Source of the DNA: Chaunax sp. Z400
Lineage: Eukaryota > Chordata > Actinopteri > Lophiiformes > Chaunacidae
Reading direction: 5' to 3'
Length of the DNA: 64,000 nt
Assembly (NCBI GenBank): GCA_037577475.1
Contig: CM075184.1
Coordinates: 29,618,094-29,682,093, forward strand
The notes below the pieces were generated by a model that had not been told where the DNA came from, made no database searches, and saw nothing but the letters and a program-made list of their open reading frames with translations. Positions 21,660-33,129 of the stretch are shown in pieces (positions within the stretch are counted from its first letter, which is position 1; every line of letters starts with the position of its first letter). A program made the position numbers and the translations under genes.

Positions 21660-21945
21660 TCAGTCTGAAACTGTTGTTTAATTGCCATGTTTACCCAGCA
21701 ACTACATCCCATGTCATTAGCACACAGTGTAGTGTCATTTGTGTTGTCACACCACTCTACAGCACCATGGGGTCATTATTGCTCGAATGGCTTGAGCGGA
21801 GAAAATTGACATATTTTATGTGGGAAACCCTGATACACTCCATGGAGTTGTTTTCTCTGTGCTTTCAAACAGCCATGGGGCCAATTAATTTTTGACCAGT
21901 CCATATCCTGAGGACTGCTGTTGCTTTTAATGGTCTGGTTAGCTC
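21660..21945. promoter_or_regulatory. Candidate CNE
   Basis: Repeat-free: 'gtttaattgccatg', 'gtcattagcacac', 'ggtcattattgctc', 'ggccaattaatttttgacc'. Moderately convincing. Confidence 0.35.
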
Positions 21946-22379
21946 CGGCTCACATGTCACTGTGTGTTTGATGAGACAGATAACTGTAGTCTTTTATGAC
22001 AACATTTGGGTAAAGGAAACAGAAAAGACATACATACACATTAATAATAAAAATGTGCCAATACACTATGTATTTACATATCATTCATTTTTATCTGAGC
22101 TTTCAGACTCCAGTCTACAAATGAGGATAGAAGAGCTTATTATAACTGACAGATTTTAATGTACCTTATTTGTTTTTGCAAAGCAGAGCAAACAACACAC
22201 TGTCCCCAGAAATATAAAATCCTGTCCCTTTCCCTGTTATACAGCTGCCTTCCTTTTACAAAGTATATTAGCAACAAATACAGAGGTAGGAGGAGGGTGA
22301 GAATAAACACAAAACGCAGAGTGGGAGGTGAAAAAAAACAACCTCTGACTGCCTGGTCAACACAGGTGGCAGATTCACA
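21946..22379. other. Spacer without recognised gene
   Basis: AT-rich unique sequence followed by a purine-rich patch (22280-22340). Nothing nameable. Confidence 0.4.
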
Positions 22380-22900
22380 GGAGACAGATTTAATTATGCT
22401 CCCTGTAACAATGCTTTGTCCTTACAGCGGCTGACATCGCTGTTGACAAAGGCCACCACTGCATTCTAATCAGGAAACAAAATGCCGTGGAGTGCTCCAA
22501 AGCCCTGTCGGCGGATCATTAGCCAACCACCTCCCAGGATCCGGGGGAAAACCACCAGAGTACAGCTCTGACATACAGTGCCATGCCATCAGGCAGACAG
22601 AGTTTTCTTTCCACCCTGGAGACTAAGGTCCACCAAGGGGAGAGGGGAGGAGAGAAGCGGACTCAGCTGATAGACAGATAGACAGAGCGTCAGTCGCGTC
22701 GCCCTGCCCGGCCGTCCCACCAGGGCTGAGCTTAACAAGGGGGCTGACAGGCTGCAGCTGGGTCCTGCCTAACGAAGGCAGGGACATTAGCAGGGCTCTA
22801 CGTCTGTCTCATTAGAAGACATCAGCCCACCTTGATTTTCACACACACTGGTCACTTGCATGACAGCTCGACATGCGGCCAGCCAATGAGGGAGAGCTGT
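22380..22900. promoter_or_regulatory. Candidate CNE cluster, locally GC-rich
   Basis: Two complex blocks (about 22380-22600 and 22720-22900) around a purine-rich and CpG-containing piece with 'cagtcgcgtcgccc'. Words include GATTTAATTATGC near 22388, CGGATCATTAGCC near 22513 and CTCATTAGAAGAC. Confidence 0.38.
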
Positions 22901-23496
22901 GCTGGGACGTCACCGGGCAGGTGATGGGAGGAGTTGTTGACATTACATCGTGGAGAGGGACAGGGGTCAAATGTAAGGGTGACCCCGTCTCAGGGACAGT
23001 GATGACCTCATTAGGGGCTCCTGACAAAAGGAGGACCGACTGGGTGTCACCACTGTCATAGAATACACAGGTTGGCTGACATCACAGTCTCTCATAGCTG
23101 CTGCTCACACCACCTTTCTATGACTCGTCTGTACTGCTGACACAGGGACACTCGCTAATGAGCATCAAAGGGCCTGTCCTTCAACTAGTAATGAGGAAAG
23201 ACGACAATATCACATAATAACAGGGGCTGGAACATGAGTCTCGACTTTAGAGACCAGAAAAAAATTTTAAAGAGCTATCGCTTTTTAAACATCCTGTGTT
23301 TCCACTGGACGGTAAACAGAATGAAACAGATGAATGAAAAGCGATTTTAAATCAAACTGTGCCAATTTTCTCAGCTTTAAAAAAAAAAAATTCATAATGC
23401 TGCTGAAGATGTACTACACACAGGCCTAGCAGTGGTTTATAATTATGCAAAAGTGTCCCAGTGCAGCAGTATTATTGGCCCCTGGTCTCAACCCAG

Positions 23497-23512
23497 CCAT
23501 ATATATATATGG
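23497..23512. repeat. Perfect AT palindrome
   Basis: CCATATATATATATGG, a 16-base perfect palindrome containing an alternating AT core. Confidence 0.85.
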
Positions 23513-23670
23513 TTCCAGCAGCCTCCTCTGCAGGTCTCCAGAGCTCAGTTTAAGAGGAGGATGAATAGAGTGATGAAGTGCGGGTCACATGTCTGTTTGA
23601 TCCAGTGATAACGAGGGGGCTGAAGAAATAATCTATCAGCAATAATCCCTGACTCAGGAGACATCTCTGC

Positions 23671-23704
<34 letters not shown>
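23671..23704. repeat. (CA)n microsatellite
   Basis: About 33 bases of uninterrupted CA. Confidence 0.95.
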
Positions 23705-23707
<3 letters not shown>

Positions 23708-24289
23708 TCGCACATGCACACAGATGACAGATGCACACACAGATCACCATATTCAGCAGGCCTTCATTATAGCGATAATGTGAAGCAGGGGAGCCTCCAA
23801 CCAAAATGACCAATTATTCAGCATCAAGTATATCAGCCTTCGTTCACTCACTGGGATTTATTACCATAAGACACAGGTCAGTGTAAACGAGTGAAAACTG
23901 AATGCAGGCAGATAGTGCTGTTTATTGTTTAGAGAGGTACAGGGAGAGAGCACTGCACCACTGGGACCTTGCAGGATCTCAGTTGAAAAATGAGCACGTA
24001 AAATACACACAACAGAGGTTATCAAGGAAAAGATGCCATTCTCTACACCCATAAATCATTTATAATGTGTACCATAACATTTCCCTCTCTTCTTTAGTCA
24101 CAGTGAAGGGTAGGATCTCATTTCCTGCTTGGGTCCGTGTAAAGATAATCATGTATCCATTTAAATTTCCCATAAAGGAAATATGGAGATGAGGTGGAGA
24201 GTCAGCAGGGGGTTCCTGACACACAGACACAGTCACAAATGTATTTGCCTTGCCATGCTGTCGCAATCAGGACATTCTGAACTATCACA

Positions 24290-24690
24290 GATTTAGATTA
24301 GAAGCTGTCAGTGTTTTCGTCGCAGACACTGTTTGCCAATGAAAAGCTGAGGCGACGCGAATGAACAAAACAACATCCTAATGATTGTTTAGACAGTGGA
24401 AACATGAAGCTATTTTGGCTGATTATGGGGACAATGTCTGCCAATGATGCCGTTGTTAGTGTACAGGCCAAGGCAAAAAAAAAAAAAAAAGGCTGATTGA
24501 GAACAAAGCAGAGACAGCTGAACCCATCATCTTTTATTCATTACATAAATGACATTTTAACAAGAGAAAATTCCTCATTATTGTTTCATTATAGTGTATT
24601 AGATCTCTGTCTAGCAGATTGATAGAGTGATAGTGCTTTTATGAATATCAATATGTTTAGACAGGAGACTTGTGAAGACCTTAGCCAAGG
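24290..24690. promoter_or_regulatory. Candidate CNE (strong), interrupted by poly-A
   Basis: Complex blocks on both sides of a 16-A run: 'ttttcgtcgcagacac', 'cctaatgattgtttag', 'ggctgattatgggg' on the left; 'catcttttattcattac', 'cctcattattgtttc' on the right. Confidence 0.43.
24475..24490. repeat. Poly-A tract
   Basis: Sixteen A in a row, inside a CNE-like block. Confidence 0.9.
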
Positions 24691-24914
24691 TCAAAGCTAT
24701 ATGTTATGACAGAACGAACCATGATAACACAGTAGGGTCAATAGATAGTGGACGACAATAGATATGAGTTGAAATTTGGTTTGATCTGAAGTTGTTTGTG
24801 TTTACAAAGGTTGTTGTAAAAGTCAGTGGGTTATTTTGTCTGTATTTTGTCTTTTCATCAGCCAATGAAGACATTGTGTGATATATAGAATAAAAGGACT
24901 GTAGGCTGTATGAT

Positions 24915-25094
24915 TAATTATTATTATATCCTTTATTTTACCAGGTAAAACAATCCTCATTGAGATCTTTTCCAAGAGTGACCTGGCCAAGAGAGTTCCC
25001 CCCCTCTTGTCCAAGGATACTTTGACATGTAGACCGGGGGAACTGGGGATCGAACAACCGACCTTCTGATGACCACCTAAGCGAAAGCAGCCCC
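24915..25094 (-). mobile_element. tRNA-derived SINE
   Basis: Read on the minus strand, the element begins GGGGCTGC at 25094, has an A-box-like CGCTTAGGTGG and a clear B-box-like GGTTGTTCGATCCCC (complement of 25045-25059). It continues with the CTACATGTCAAAGTATCCTT segment typical of a common teleost tRNA-derived SINE, then a body ending AATGAGGATTG-TTTTACCTGGTAAAATAAAGG and an AT-rich tail (TAATAATAATTAAT). A Pol III promoter is recognisable, but the A box is degenerate. Confidence 0.65.
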
Positions 25095-25104
25095 AAAAAT
25101 ATCT

Positions 25105-25498
25105 TCCCCCCCATTGGGGGAATCGAACCCTGTTCTCCTGCATGACAGGTGGGGATACTTTCTTTTTTTTCTCTTTTATTATCAAAAATAGGAATTTTTA
25201 ACAGAGCAAATTATTTACAAGTGGTGTAATTTTAAACAAAAACTAGTTTAACATTTCAACAAGACTTTTCCACAAGGCGCAACTTAGGTAATTACAACTT
25301 TTTAAACTAAAGCTATTTCTTATCAAAATCACCTCAACAAAACAGGAAAAAAACAAAACACGTTTGTACCTTTAACTAATCCAAAAATAAACAAACAAAT
25401 TACTCAAAAGCCAGTGTTACTTCTCTCTTATTCCCAATTTTCACAAACATGCTCCCCTCCACAAAATCGGGTTGGTATACTCACCACTATAACGAGGA
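25105..25498 (-). pseudogene. Split tRNA-Asp(GUC)-like relic
   Basis: On the minus strand, 25498-25477 reads TCCTCGTTATAGTGGTGAGTAT: tRNA-Asp positions 1 to about 25 with a three-base D-loop deletion. The remainder resumes at 25159 as AGTATCCCCACCTGTCATGC, then GGTTCGATTCCCCC and an acceptor-like run of G. The anticodon GTC is kept (loop CTGTCAT), but the anticodon stem has two mismatches and the acceptor end is degenerate. The halves are separated by about 317 bp, with AGTAT present at both junctions. It cannot encode a functional tRNA. Confidence 0.72.
25160..25476 (-). mobile_element. Insertion splitting the tRNA-Asp relic
   Basis: About 317 bp of AT-rich sequence inserted in the tRNA-like unit, with AGTAT at each boundary consistent with a 5-bp target-site duplication. 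In the tRNA orientation it starts ACCAACCCGATTTTGTGG and ends in AATAAAAGAG plus an A-rich tail. That points to target-primed retrotransposition (a 5'-truncated LINE, a SINE or a retrocopied 3' UTR) rather than a DNA transposon. No terminal inverted repeat or coding capacity seen. Confidence 0.5.
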
Positions 25499-26689
25499 TG
25501 GTGGTTATCATTAAAAATAACTCTCAAATGTCACCGTCAAATTATTCTACACAGACACACAGAATTTCTGACAATTGTTAGGCATGGAAACTGACACACA
25601 CACTCACATAATACAAAAGTAACACACACACTTGTTACTGACTCTGCCGTCAACACAATGTTGAATACATTTTTCCACATTAAGAACAAGCCCGAAAGTC
25701 GGGGAGGGAATGTCCGAGTGTCAATCGAGGTTAACATTCACAAGTAATGCTGGCTATCTATCAGCGCACAAACCACACTGCACAAATAAACTCATAACTG
25801 GCTTCATTTTCTATTGTCAAAACACTGTCATCTGAAGGTCTCTTCTCTCCACGGAAAAATTATTTTGACTTCTAGCTATGCTGAGAACGCTTTGTTTTGT
25901 CTCTCCATGTCTGTCCAATTTGTTTTCTCGCACCACTCCACATAAAACACACTGAGGCCTCTCATCTGCATTTTGAATGGTTTTGGTGAAGTCACCATCT
26001 TCACAAACAGCTTCTGAGCTGAACAGACAGAACAAAAGAAATATTAGTCACTGAATGTATGAGTATGTGCAGCTGTCTGATTGTAGAAAAACATACAGCA
26101 TAATTATTCATTACAGATCCTTTTTATGACAATGATTTTATTTTTTCTTAAACGGCCCAATGCCTGATATTCACATTGTCTTTTTGCAGTCACTGAAATA
26201 TGTACATGTCAATCAAAGTGAGGTGAGCGCTCCCTGACAAGTAAGAATAGTTTATTCAAATTGGTCTGGTGACCGAGAGCAGAGTACAGTAAATGTCTGA
26301 ATACTGAATGAGGTATTTATGAGAAGCGCGGCTACGTTGTCCTCCATTCTAAAGAAGCATTACACTCACTCCAGAGGGAAAGTGGAAATGTTGACCTTTA
26401 TGCTCTGGAGTATACGCGCATTTATACAACTGTGCACACACACGTATGTGCACATGTGCACACATCCAGAAACGGGGAAAAAAACAACAACAACACAACA
26501 CAGCACAGTTTTTCTCCTCTCTCACAGATCCCACCTCAACTCGAGGGATGTTATCTCAAATAATTACCGGTGGCTTCTCCCCGTCCCCAGTGGCTGCTGC
26601 TTGTGAGCAAGTAGACAACAGTAGGTCACAGTGGAGGGTCTGCTCTAGGAGGAAGTGAGAGTGTTAGCAGAGATGGTGGTGATGGTGAT
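25499..26689. other. Spacer without recognised gene
   Basis: Unique AT-rich sequence with short CA tracts near 25550-25640 and 26435-26465, then 'aacaacaacaacacaac' near 26485. A (GGT/GAT)n-like patch lies at about 26670-26690. Open frames look random. Confidence 0.45.
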
Positions 26690-26975
26690 GGGGGTGTGGA
26701 AGATCTGAGAGTGGCCTCCTATGGCCCTGGCAACTGCTCTTAATTAACCACCCAGGTATTCCTGAGCCTTACGGCCCGCTGCCCGACTGGCCATATGGCT
26801 GGAGCTGAGCCATAGCCATAATTGCCAAGGGAAACACTGCATCAAAAAGAGCTCAGCCAACATAAAGCTTGTGTAAATTATTTTTAATGGTTCCCTTCTG
26901 GCAGGAGCACGTGTTTGTCATCTCAAAAAGAGCGTCCGAGCGATTTATTAGCCCTTGACCCCTCTTTTCCATGCA
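26690..26975. promoter_or_regulatory. Candidate CNE (strong appearance)
   Basis: Repeat-free: 'gctcttaattaaccacc', 'tacggcccgctgcccg', 'gccataattgccaagg', 'gtaaattatttttaatgg', 'gagcgatttattagccc'. It ends shortly before the long CA tract. Confidence 0.45.
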
Positions 26976-27025
26976 CTTGCTCCCTGCTTGACAGTATGAC
27001 CTGTCTACCTGATTCTAGCTGGTGT

Positions 27026-27027
<2 letters not shown>

Positions 27028-27076
<49 letters not shown>
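27028..27076. repeat. (CA)n microsatellite, long
   Basis: About 49 bases of uninterrupted CA, the longest pure CA tract in the window. Confidence 0.96.
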
Positions 27077-27080
<4 letters not shown>

Positions 27081-27179
27081 CCATTAGCACTGTTAAGAAG
27101 CACCCCCTCTCCTCCCTGCTTGAGTGAGTGGGTATAATGCACGAACAAAAAAGATATTTCTCTTTGTGCTGACAGCCAC

Positions 27180-27520
27180 TCCAGAGTAACTTATTCATGT
27201 TGTATTTAATTATTGGTCACTACATTGCATTCTGTGTAGTGTCTCTAACATACAGGCTGAATGTGCCCTCTTTTATAAATGTAATATTAAAGAACAGATG
27301 GTACAAAACATGATTAATTAATTACTTGAAAAAGTGCACTGCATGTATCGAGCCAGCTGCAGGCCCTCATCAAGATCTCACCTCACATTCTCCTGAATTC
27401 TGCAGCCATCTTGACTCCGCCGTTAGAAAACAGGAGGAAAAAAACGAAACCAGAGATTATGATTTGGCCTTCGGTTTGTAATGATCTAATCTCTTGTTTA
27501 CTGCCCTCCTCATCTTTTCA
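27180..27520. promoter_or_regulatory. Candidate CNE with P2 homeodomain site
   Basis: Contains TAATTAATTA at 27315-27324 (TAAT-N2-ATTA), plus 'tatttaattattggtc', 'taaatgtaatatta' and 'ggtttgtaatgatctaatc' words. Repeat-free throughout. Confidence 0.46.
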
Positions 27521-28594
27521 TCTTAGAGTCTCTCTCTAAAGGGATGGAAATTGTGGCAGAATTTGTTCCATGCATATCCTTTCTTCTGTCCTTCGCCCAC
27601 CTTCACCTCCTCCCTCTACTTCTGCCTCTTTCTCTTTGGTTTTGGATTGCTAATTGTCCCAGGAGGGGTCCAGGAGGGATAAAGTAGCAGCTCATTGCAG
27701 TTTTCCGCTTGTGTTATTTTTGACCGTCATTCTTGTAAAAGGATGTTGTTGCGAACAAGCGGAGAGGGGGTGAGACAGTGTTCAGTGGCCTCTGAGGTGG
27801 GTTATAACTGCTGGCTTTCCCCTGTCTGGTGGCTACTCACAATATGTCAGGAACACAGAACATTTCCATGCCCCTGCTTCACCTCTGTAAGTCTCACGCC
27901 AGGCTATTGGTGAACTGTTTTTATAAGGAAGTGGCTAGCAATCTGGTCAGAGCGACCTCACATCTGTCCTGCTAATGAGAAGGCTGGCCTCCTCCCAACT
28001 CGCCTCCCTAAACACTGTCCTTACCCACTCAGGTCACGTCCTCCAAGGAGCTGAAACAACACAATACAGTTCACACAAATACATGAAGGCATGCACAGAG
28101 ACGTGAAAATGTGCACGTGCAAACAGGACGACACTTTGACATGTATAAAAAGACAGAAAGAAAGAAGTACACAGACTGCAGTCTGCTACTCAGGTGCAAT
28201 GATGTGCATTGAAATTCATGTGAGCATAAACATATACAGTATGTAAATGCACAGCAGCCTCTGTGACGGCCAAAATGTCCTTTTTTTCAAATCTCCAAAT
28301 TAGTCCTCACAAACACAGAATTGCACTCAGACAAACACACAAGTAATATACTCTGCTCCCACCCAACTGTCTTATTCAAATACAGACCATAAAACACACA
28401 AAAACACACAAACAAACACATGGGACTCAGCTATTCCTTAGTCCAAACTCCAACTTAATGACTCGGTTGACGCTTAGCACCACACACAGTGCAGTTGAGT
28501 GGAAATGAAAGCATAATTGCCACCATAGATTCAACACATACTGAAAATAATACAAGCACGCATTCATGCATTTAACCACACCATCAGCCCACTC
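27521..28594. other. Spacer without recognised gene
   Basis: Mixed sequence, CT-rich at 27580-27640. Scattered short CA words at 28100-28420. Nothing nameable. Confidence 0.42.
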
Positions 28595-29060
28595 TCTTGA
28601 CGACATCAGAGTCATTACCAGAATATATTTTTATGGTGTTTTCTAAAAGCCAGATGAATCATGAGATGAATAACGCTATCAGGCCGGCGTCACCAAACAG
28701 ACCCCGCGTATTAACATGATGCAAACCCAGTTTAATGTACCTGAATTCTGAAATAGCTCTAAATTGTCTGATTGGCGGTTATTGCACCTTAGGCCAATAA
28801 GAGGGTAACAGAAGTGGGTCGTTCACGGCTTTAATGAGCCCCACACAGTAAGACATGGAATGAGATATTCTAATCTAAAATGCCCTAAAACAGCAGCTCC
28901 ATAAATTAAGCAAAAGACACACGTGGCTGGAACAGCATGCACTTTGTAAAGCAACCTTTTGTTCTGTCACTTTGACTCGCACTTACTGACGGCATGTCTG
29001 GCTGCCTCTTTGACTCTTAAGCAATTCTGCAATGTTCTAACCATAAGATACTTATAGCTG
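28595..29060. promoter_or_regulatory. Candidate CNE (strong, long)
   Basis: Repeat-free block of over 400 bases: 'gagatgaataacgctatc', 'ccgcgtattaacatgatgc', 'agtttaatgtacctg', 'ggcggttattgcacc', 'cggctttaatgagcc', 'ccataaattaagc'. Confidence 0.46.
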
Positions 29061-30954
29061 AATAAATGTTTTGCCCCTTTTGTCTTCTAAGGTTACAAAG
29101 CAAAATAACAATGATAACACAGGAGGTTATCATTGTTCCTGCCATATACCCTCACCACATCCTCACCCTTCTCACTCCCCTTTAACCCCATCTCACTGGA
29201 GCTCTCTTGATAAAGGGTGCAGCGCTGCAGTGAACAAAAACAATGAGCTTCATCCTAAGTGAAGGTTTCCAATAGTTCTTGTGTCTGCACAGCACAAATT
29301 TTAAGCAGCTAATGGTCTTAATAATGTGACACAGGGATTAGACAGCAAAAGCATGACACTATAACACTATTTAATGACACTATTTAATGTTACTTGTTGT
29401 AGCGCCTGTTAAAAAGCTATGGCTTGCGTAATTAGCCATGCAGCTAATGTTAGCTGTCATCAAACTGGCCTCCATCAGGCTTGGGTCTGTTGTAAGATGT
29501 TGTGTTCAGTCCTGCACAGGCCTTGTTTGGTAAACGCTAATCAATATCTGCAACAAGTCCCTCCCTATCTGACCGTTTTTGCAGGACACAATATGCATAA
29601 ACAAAAAGCACTCCATCTTTCAGTTCATGCAGACTTTAGGTACTCCCCCATGCATTTAATCAATACGAAACATTAACATTTAATGTGGTTTAAGCGGAAG
29701 TAAATAAATAAACAGAAGTAAATCTTTTAGTATCTGTACCTGTAGCCCCCTGAAGGCAGCAGGAAAAATGTTTTTAAGAGATATACACAGTATTCGATAT
29801 ATTTTTTTCAGGTGCCGGTTTAAAGGTGTGTTGTAAAATTCTGTTGTTGTTCAGGAGAAACACAAAGTACAAGCACAAAAGAGCTTCAGAGCAATGTTCA
29901 ATGGTAGACATCTGGTTTTTGTCTCAGAGACTATCGTGAAGAATTTATCCCAAAATAAAGAAGCATACAGTCGAGTACAGCAGAACCAATATCCTGTTGT
30001 AGACACATACTGGAAACATGTTTGAGGCTAGGGCTTTGTGGCTCTGTTAGACGTTCCAAGTGTCACTTTATCAAGCAGGTTTATTGTTATGCAAGCATAT
30101 GCAAGCAACAAGATATGCACAGTCAGTGCAGTCAGGTTTCCTCACGGAACACCTCTCCTCCAGAACACATTGAAACAGAGGCCATACTCTGGCTGTGGTA
30201 GTGGTAAACTAGGCCTTGTGTTTTTGTCTGCAGCCTTACCGACATTCAAATTGCATCTCCACCCGTCCATGGAGACAGCATCAATTAAAGCCTACTGTCA
30301 AAGCCTCAGTGCATTGTCTCACACTAGCCACTTAATGTATCTTGGGCTCATGACTGGAGATTGTGACCAGAGGGGGAAAAAAAAAAAAAATGTTTCAAGT
30401 TGCCTCTTTAAAGACGAAGACTAAATTGCTTGGAAAGAGAAATACTGTAGCAGTGGTTTCATTAAATGTGATGAGAGGCAAAAGGAGGAACAGCCCCCAC
30501 ATTATACCTATGGGATAACTTCACAGACATGCACATACACCGTTACCAGTCGAGCCGTGACACTCATCTGATTGCTAATTAGTACTCGAATCGACTGGTT
30601 CTCAGTAGAACAACTTGAGGATTTCAAGCATGTGCAAAAGGTTTGATTTATACGGTAAGGGTGGTGTCCCTTGCCAAAGTTTGGGATGTGTTGTCCAGCT
30701 CCTCCCCAATATGTCAGATGTTAAACTTGTGCCTTGCCAACTGGAGGCAGCACAAATTGGCAGGTTTGGTCATGTGTAAAGTGTAAGAAATCAACCACTT
30801 GACATTACCTATATCTTTAAGTCCGCCTTTACCTGTGAGAAATGTCAGGTATCCAGTCAGACTTAGCTAGTGAACACAGTGTGAGGTGTGAATGTGTTCA
30901 CTGTGTGCATGTGTGTCTGCGTGTGAAAGAGAGCAGAAAGAAGTACCAGCCTAT
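29061..30954. other. Long spacer without recognised gene
   Basis: Unique sequence. Notable small items: a 13-bp tandem pair ACACTATTTAATG at 29364-29389 and a 14-A run at 30377-30390. About 30545-30660 is a repeat-free patch with 'gctaattagtactcgaatcg' that could be a small CNE. A 128-codon frame (30038-30424) has no family signal. Confidence 0.4.
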
Positions 30955-31480
30955 CAGCTCCATTTTTACATGAAGCCTGGCCTAATTAAGAAATATGGAA
31001 AAGGTTCAAGAGCTGTGAAGAGTAGTCCATTGACCTTCTCATCACGATACAAGGGAGAGATGAAGACGGGCTGGTGCTGGTGGCCAACCCTGTCAAGGGA
31101 TGGAGGGACATTTATAACGAGAACAATCAAGTGGCAACAAGAGCAGACGGCGAAGAGATCCTGCTAATAATTGGTTCCATTAAACCTCTTTTAAAGTGCA
31201 ACTCTCTCTCAGATAAGCCAAGGCACTGTCCGTTTGCTCATCTCCTTGTCATGGTAATTTAGCCAGGCTAAATGATGCTTGAGCTCACAGGCCTCTATTT
31301 TCGGACCAGACAAAAGAAATATCATCTCATGCATAGTTTTGTGTAATCTCGAATTAGGCACCATTTATAGCGACACAGGCGGACCGGCTTGTATGGCCGA
31401 GGCCTATTGCTGCTTTAAATTAAGATTGAAGAGGTGGAGATGGGGAACAGAGTGGAAAAAGAGATGGTGAAATTTGACAA
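30955..31480. promoter_or_regulatory. Candidate CNE (strong, long)
   Basis: Over 500 bases of repeat-free sequence: 'gcctaattaagaaatatgg', 'ctgctaataattggttcc', 'ggtaatttagccaggc', 'tctcgaattaggcacc', 'tttaaattaagattg'. Overlapping frames of 60-90 codons (30892-31470) are not protein-like to me. Confidence 0.43.
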
Positions 31481-31514
31481 ACGCTGCATCACAATGTGCT
31501 CAGCATAGCCCTGG

Positions 31515-31735
31515 CAGTGTTTCCCCTACCATTCATTTGTAGCCCCCCCCCCCATAATTTATATGTGCACTTGTTTCATTTCAGCAGAACATAAGCGTCC
31601 TTTAACTCACATGCAAAGTTTGAAGTAGATCAAATGAAGTGTTCTTGAGATATGTTAATAACATATCTCCCTCCTCCCCCCCCCCCCCCCCCCACACACA
31701 CACACCCTTTTTTAAAACTTTTTAATTTAATGTTC
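31515..31735. mobile_element. Decayed repeat starting CAGTGTTTCCCC
   Basis: Begins CAGTGTTTCCCCTACCATT, wording I associate with a common teleost transposon-derived repeat. It continues through 'gcagaacataagcgtcc', 'caaatgaagtgttcttgag' and 'atatgttaataac' to a C-rich/CA junction. The far end and target duplication cannot be identified. Confidence 0.38.
31676..31706. repeat. Poly-C followed by (CA)n
   Basis: Eighteen C, then ACACACACACAC. A shorter 11-C run lies at 31543-31553. Both are error-prone in assemblies. Confidence 0.92.
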
Positions 31736-33129
31736 AACCCTAGATTGTTTCCGTTGTGCTCTATCTCTGCAGTCTTGTCGTCCCTTATTCATGGAACAAT
31801 CCAGCTGCATAATCTCTAACCAGTAGATATTTAAATCAACACCAAAAAAGTGACTACAAAGTAATTACAATATGTATATGAATATGTAAAATCAGTAAAG
31901 CAGTTGAGATACTGCATAAAAACTGAATTCTTCTCTCTCTTTTTTGCCTATTACATAAAACTCTTCCCTTTCAGCTTGTTAAACCCCTGGAGCCAATTGA
32001 AAGCAGCGGGGCAGGGTGTGTCTGCACTCATTAATTCAATGTAAATGCTTGAAGAAGTGTAGGGCAAATACACACGATGGCAGTTAAGATGAAGTTGCAT
32101 AAAACCAAATAGTGAATTCATGTTTTTGCACATGTGAAACTTGTAAAAGTGTATCTCGCATAGCTAAAAGCAATGCAAACTCTCCGCAAACACGCACATC
32201 CACTGGGTTACTTCAGGCAACAGGTGTAGGCATCTTTATCTTTGTCAGTGTTTCAACACTGACAAAACTTGTTTTTACATTTCAAATATAAAGTTTGCAC
32301 CACTGGTCAAATAAGAAAAAAGATTTCATTATGATAAAAGATGTGATGATCATACCTGTGTTAGTCATGACAAGGGAGTCTTATAGAGTTTATGCAATCC
32401 TGCAAACTATTGCTCAACTCAAATTTAGCAATAGTGTATTATTGTTGCCTTAAATGGAACCACATCATTCATCTAATTTAAACACCAAGCAACCTATGCA
32501 ATGCATCTTTATGAATTAGTAATGCTCATTTGGACATACCCTCTTTTTCATTGTACATTTGTCAAAGAATTTTGCACTGATCGGTTATTTTAAGTGTATG
32601 AATAGGATGCCGAGTCTTCAACTGAGCGACGTTCTCCTTAAAATCAGCATTTGAACACCACTATGTAGAGCAACGTTCCAAAATAATGTGTGAAATTACT
32701 ACAAATAACAGAAACAAAAAAGCTACTCAACCTGCTTTGATTACCTTGTTTTTGACACTCCAGTTTTTCATCCAGAAAGTAATTGAGTTGATTTGTAAAT
32801 GTGTTTAACCATGAAGATGACATGAAAAAGAATATGCCAAGACACCAAAGCATTCCGAACACATCCCGGGGTCTAAAACTAATTTCCAAACAACATCAAA
32901 AAAACATCTGACATGTTTTGAAGGGAAAGAAATCTTCTCTCATAGACAACTGAGAGCTGTTTTAGCAGACAATCACTTGCATATTTTGACTGTAACTTCA
33001 TACCAAAGCAAGAACTGATCACAACGACAACAAGAGAATGGCCGTGTAAACATATCAACACAAAAGGAGGACGACAAAATCACCACGGGTTTGTGATGAC
33101 GGGTGATCGATGCTTTGAAATGCAGCAGC
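31736..33129. other. AT-rich spacer without recognised gene
   Basis: Long unique AT-rich stretch. About 32480-32620 has CNE-like words ('gaattagtaatgctcatttgg'). No repeats or genes recognised. Confidence 0.42.

Larger units (their letters stand above)
22901..24289. other. Spacer with microsatellites
   Basis: Unique sequence with the (AT)n palindrome and (CA)n tract listed separately. About 23150-23225 is repeat-free and might be a small CNE. No gene seen. Confidence 0.4.

Noticed and set aside
22681..22733. CpG island
   Set aside because: A few CpGs within about 50 bases; far too short, and flanked by ordinary CpG-poor sequence.
26915..27198. Open frames across the long CA tract
   Set aside because: Periodic TH/CV translations of a dinucleotide repeat, not proteins.
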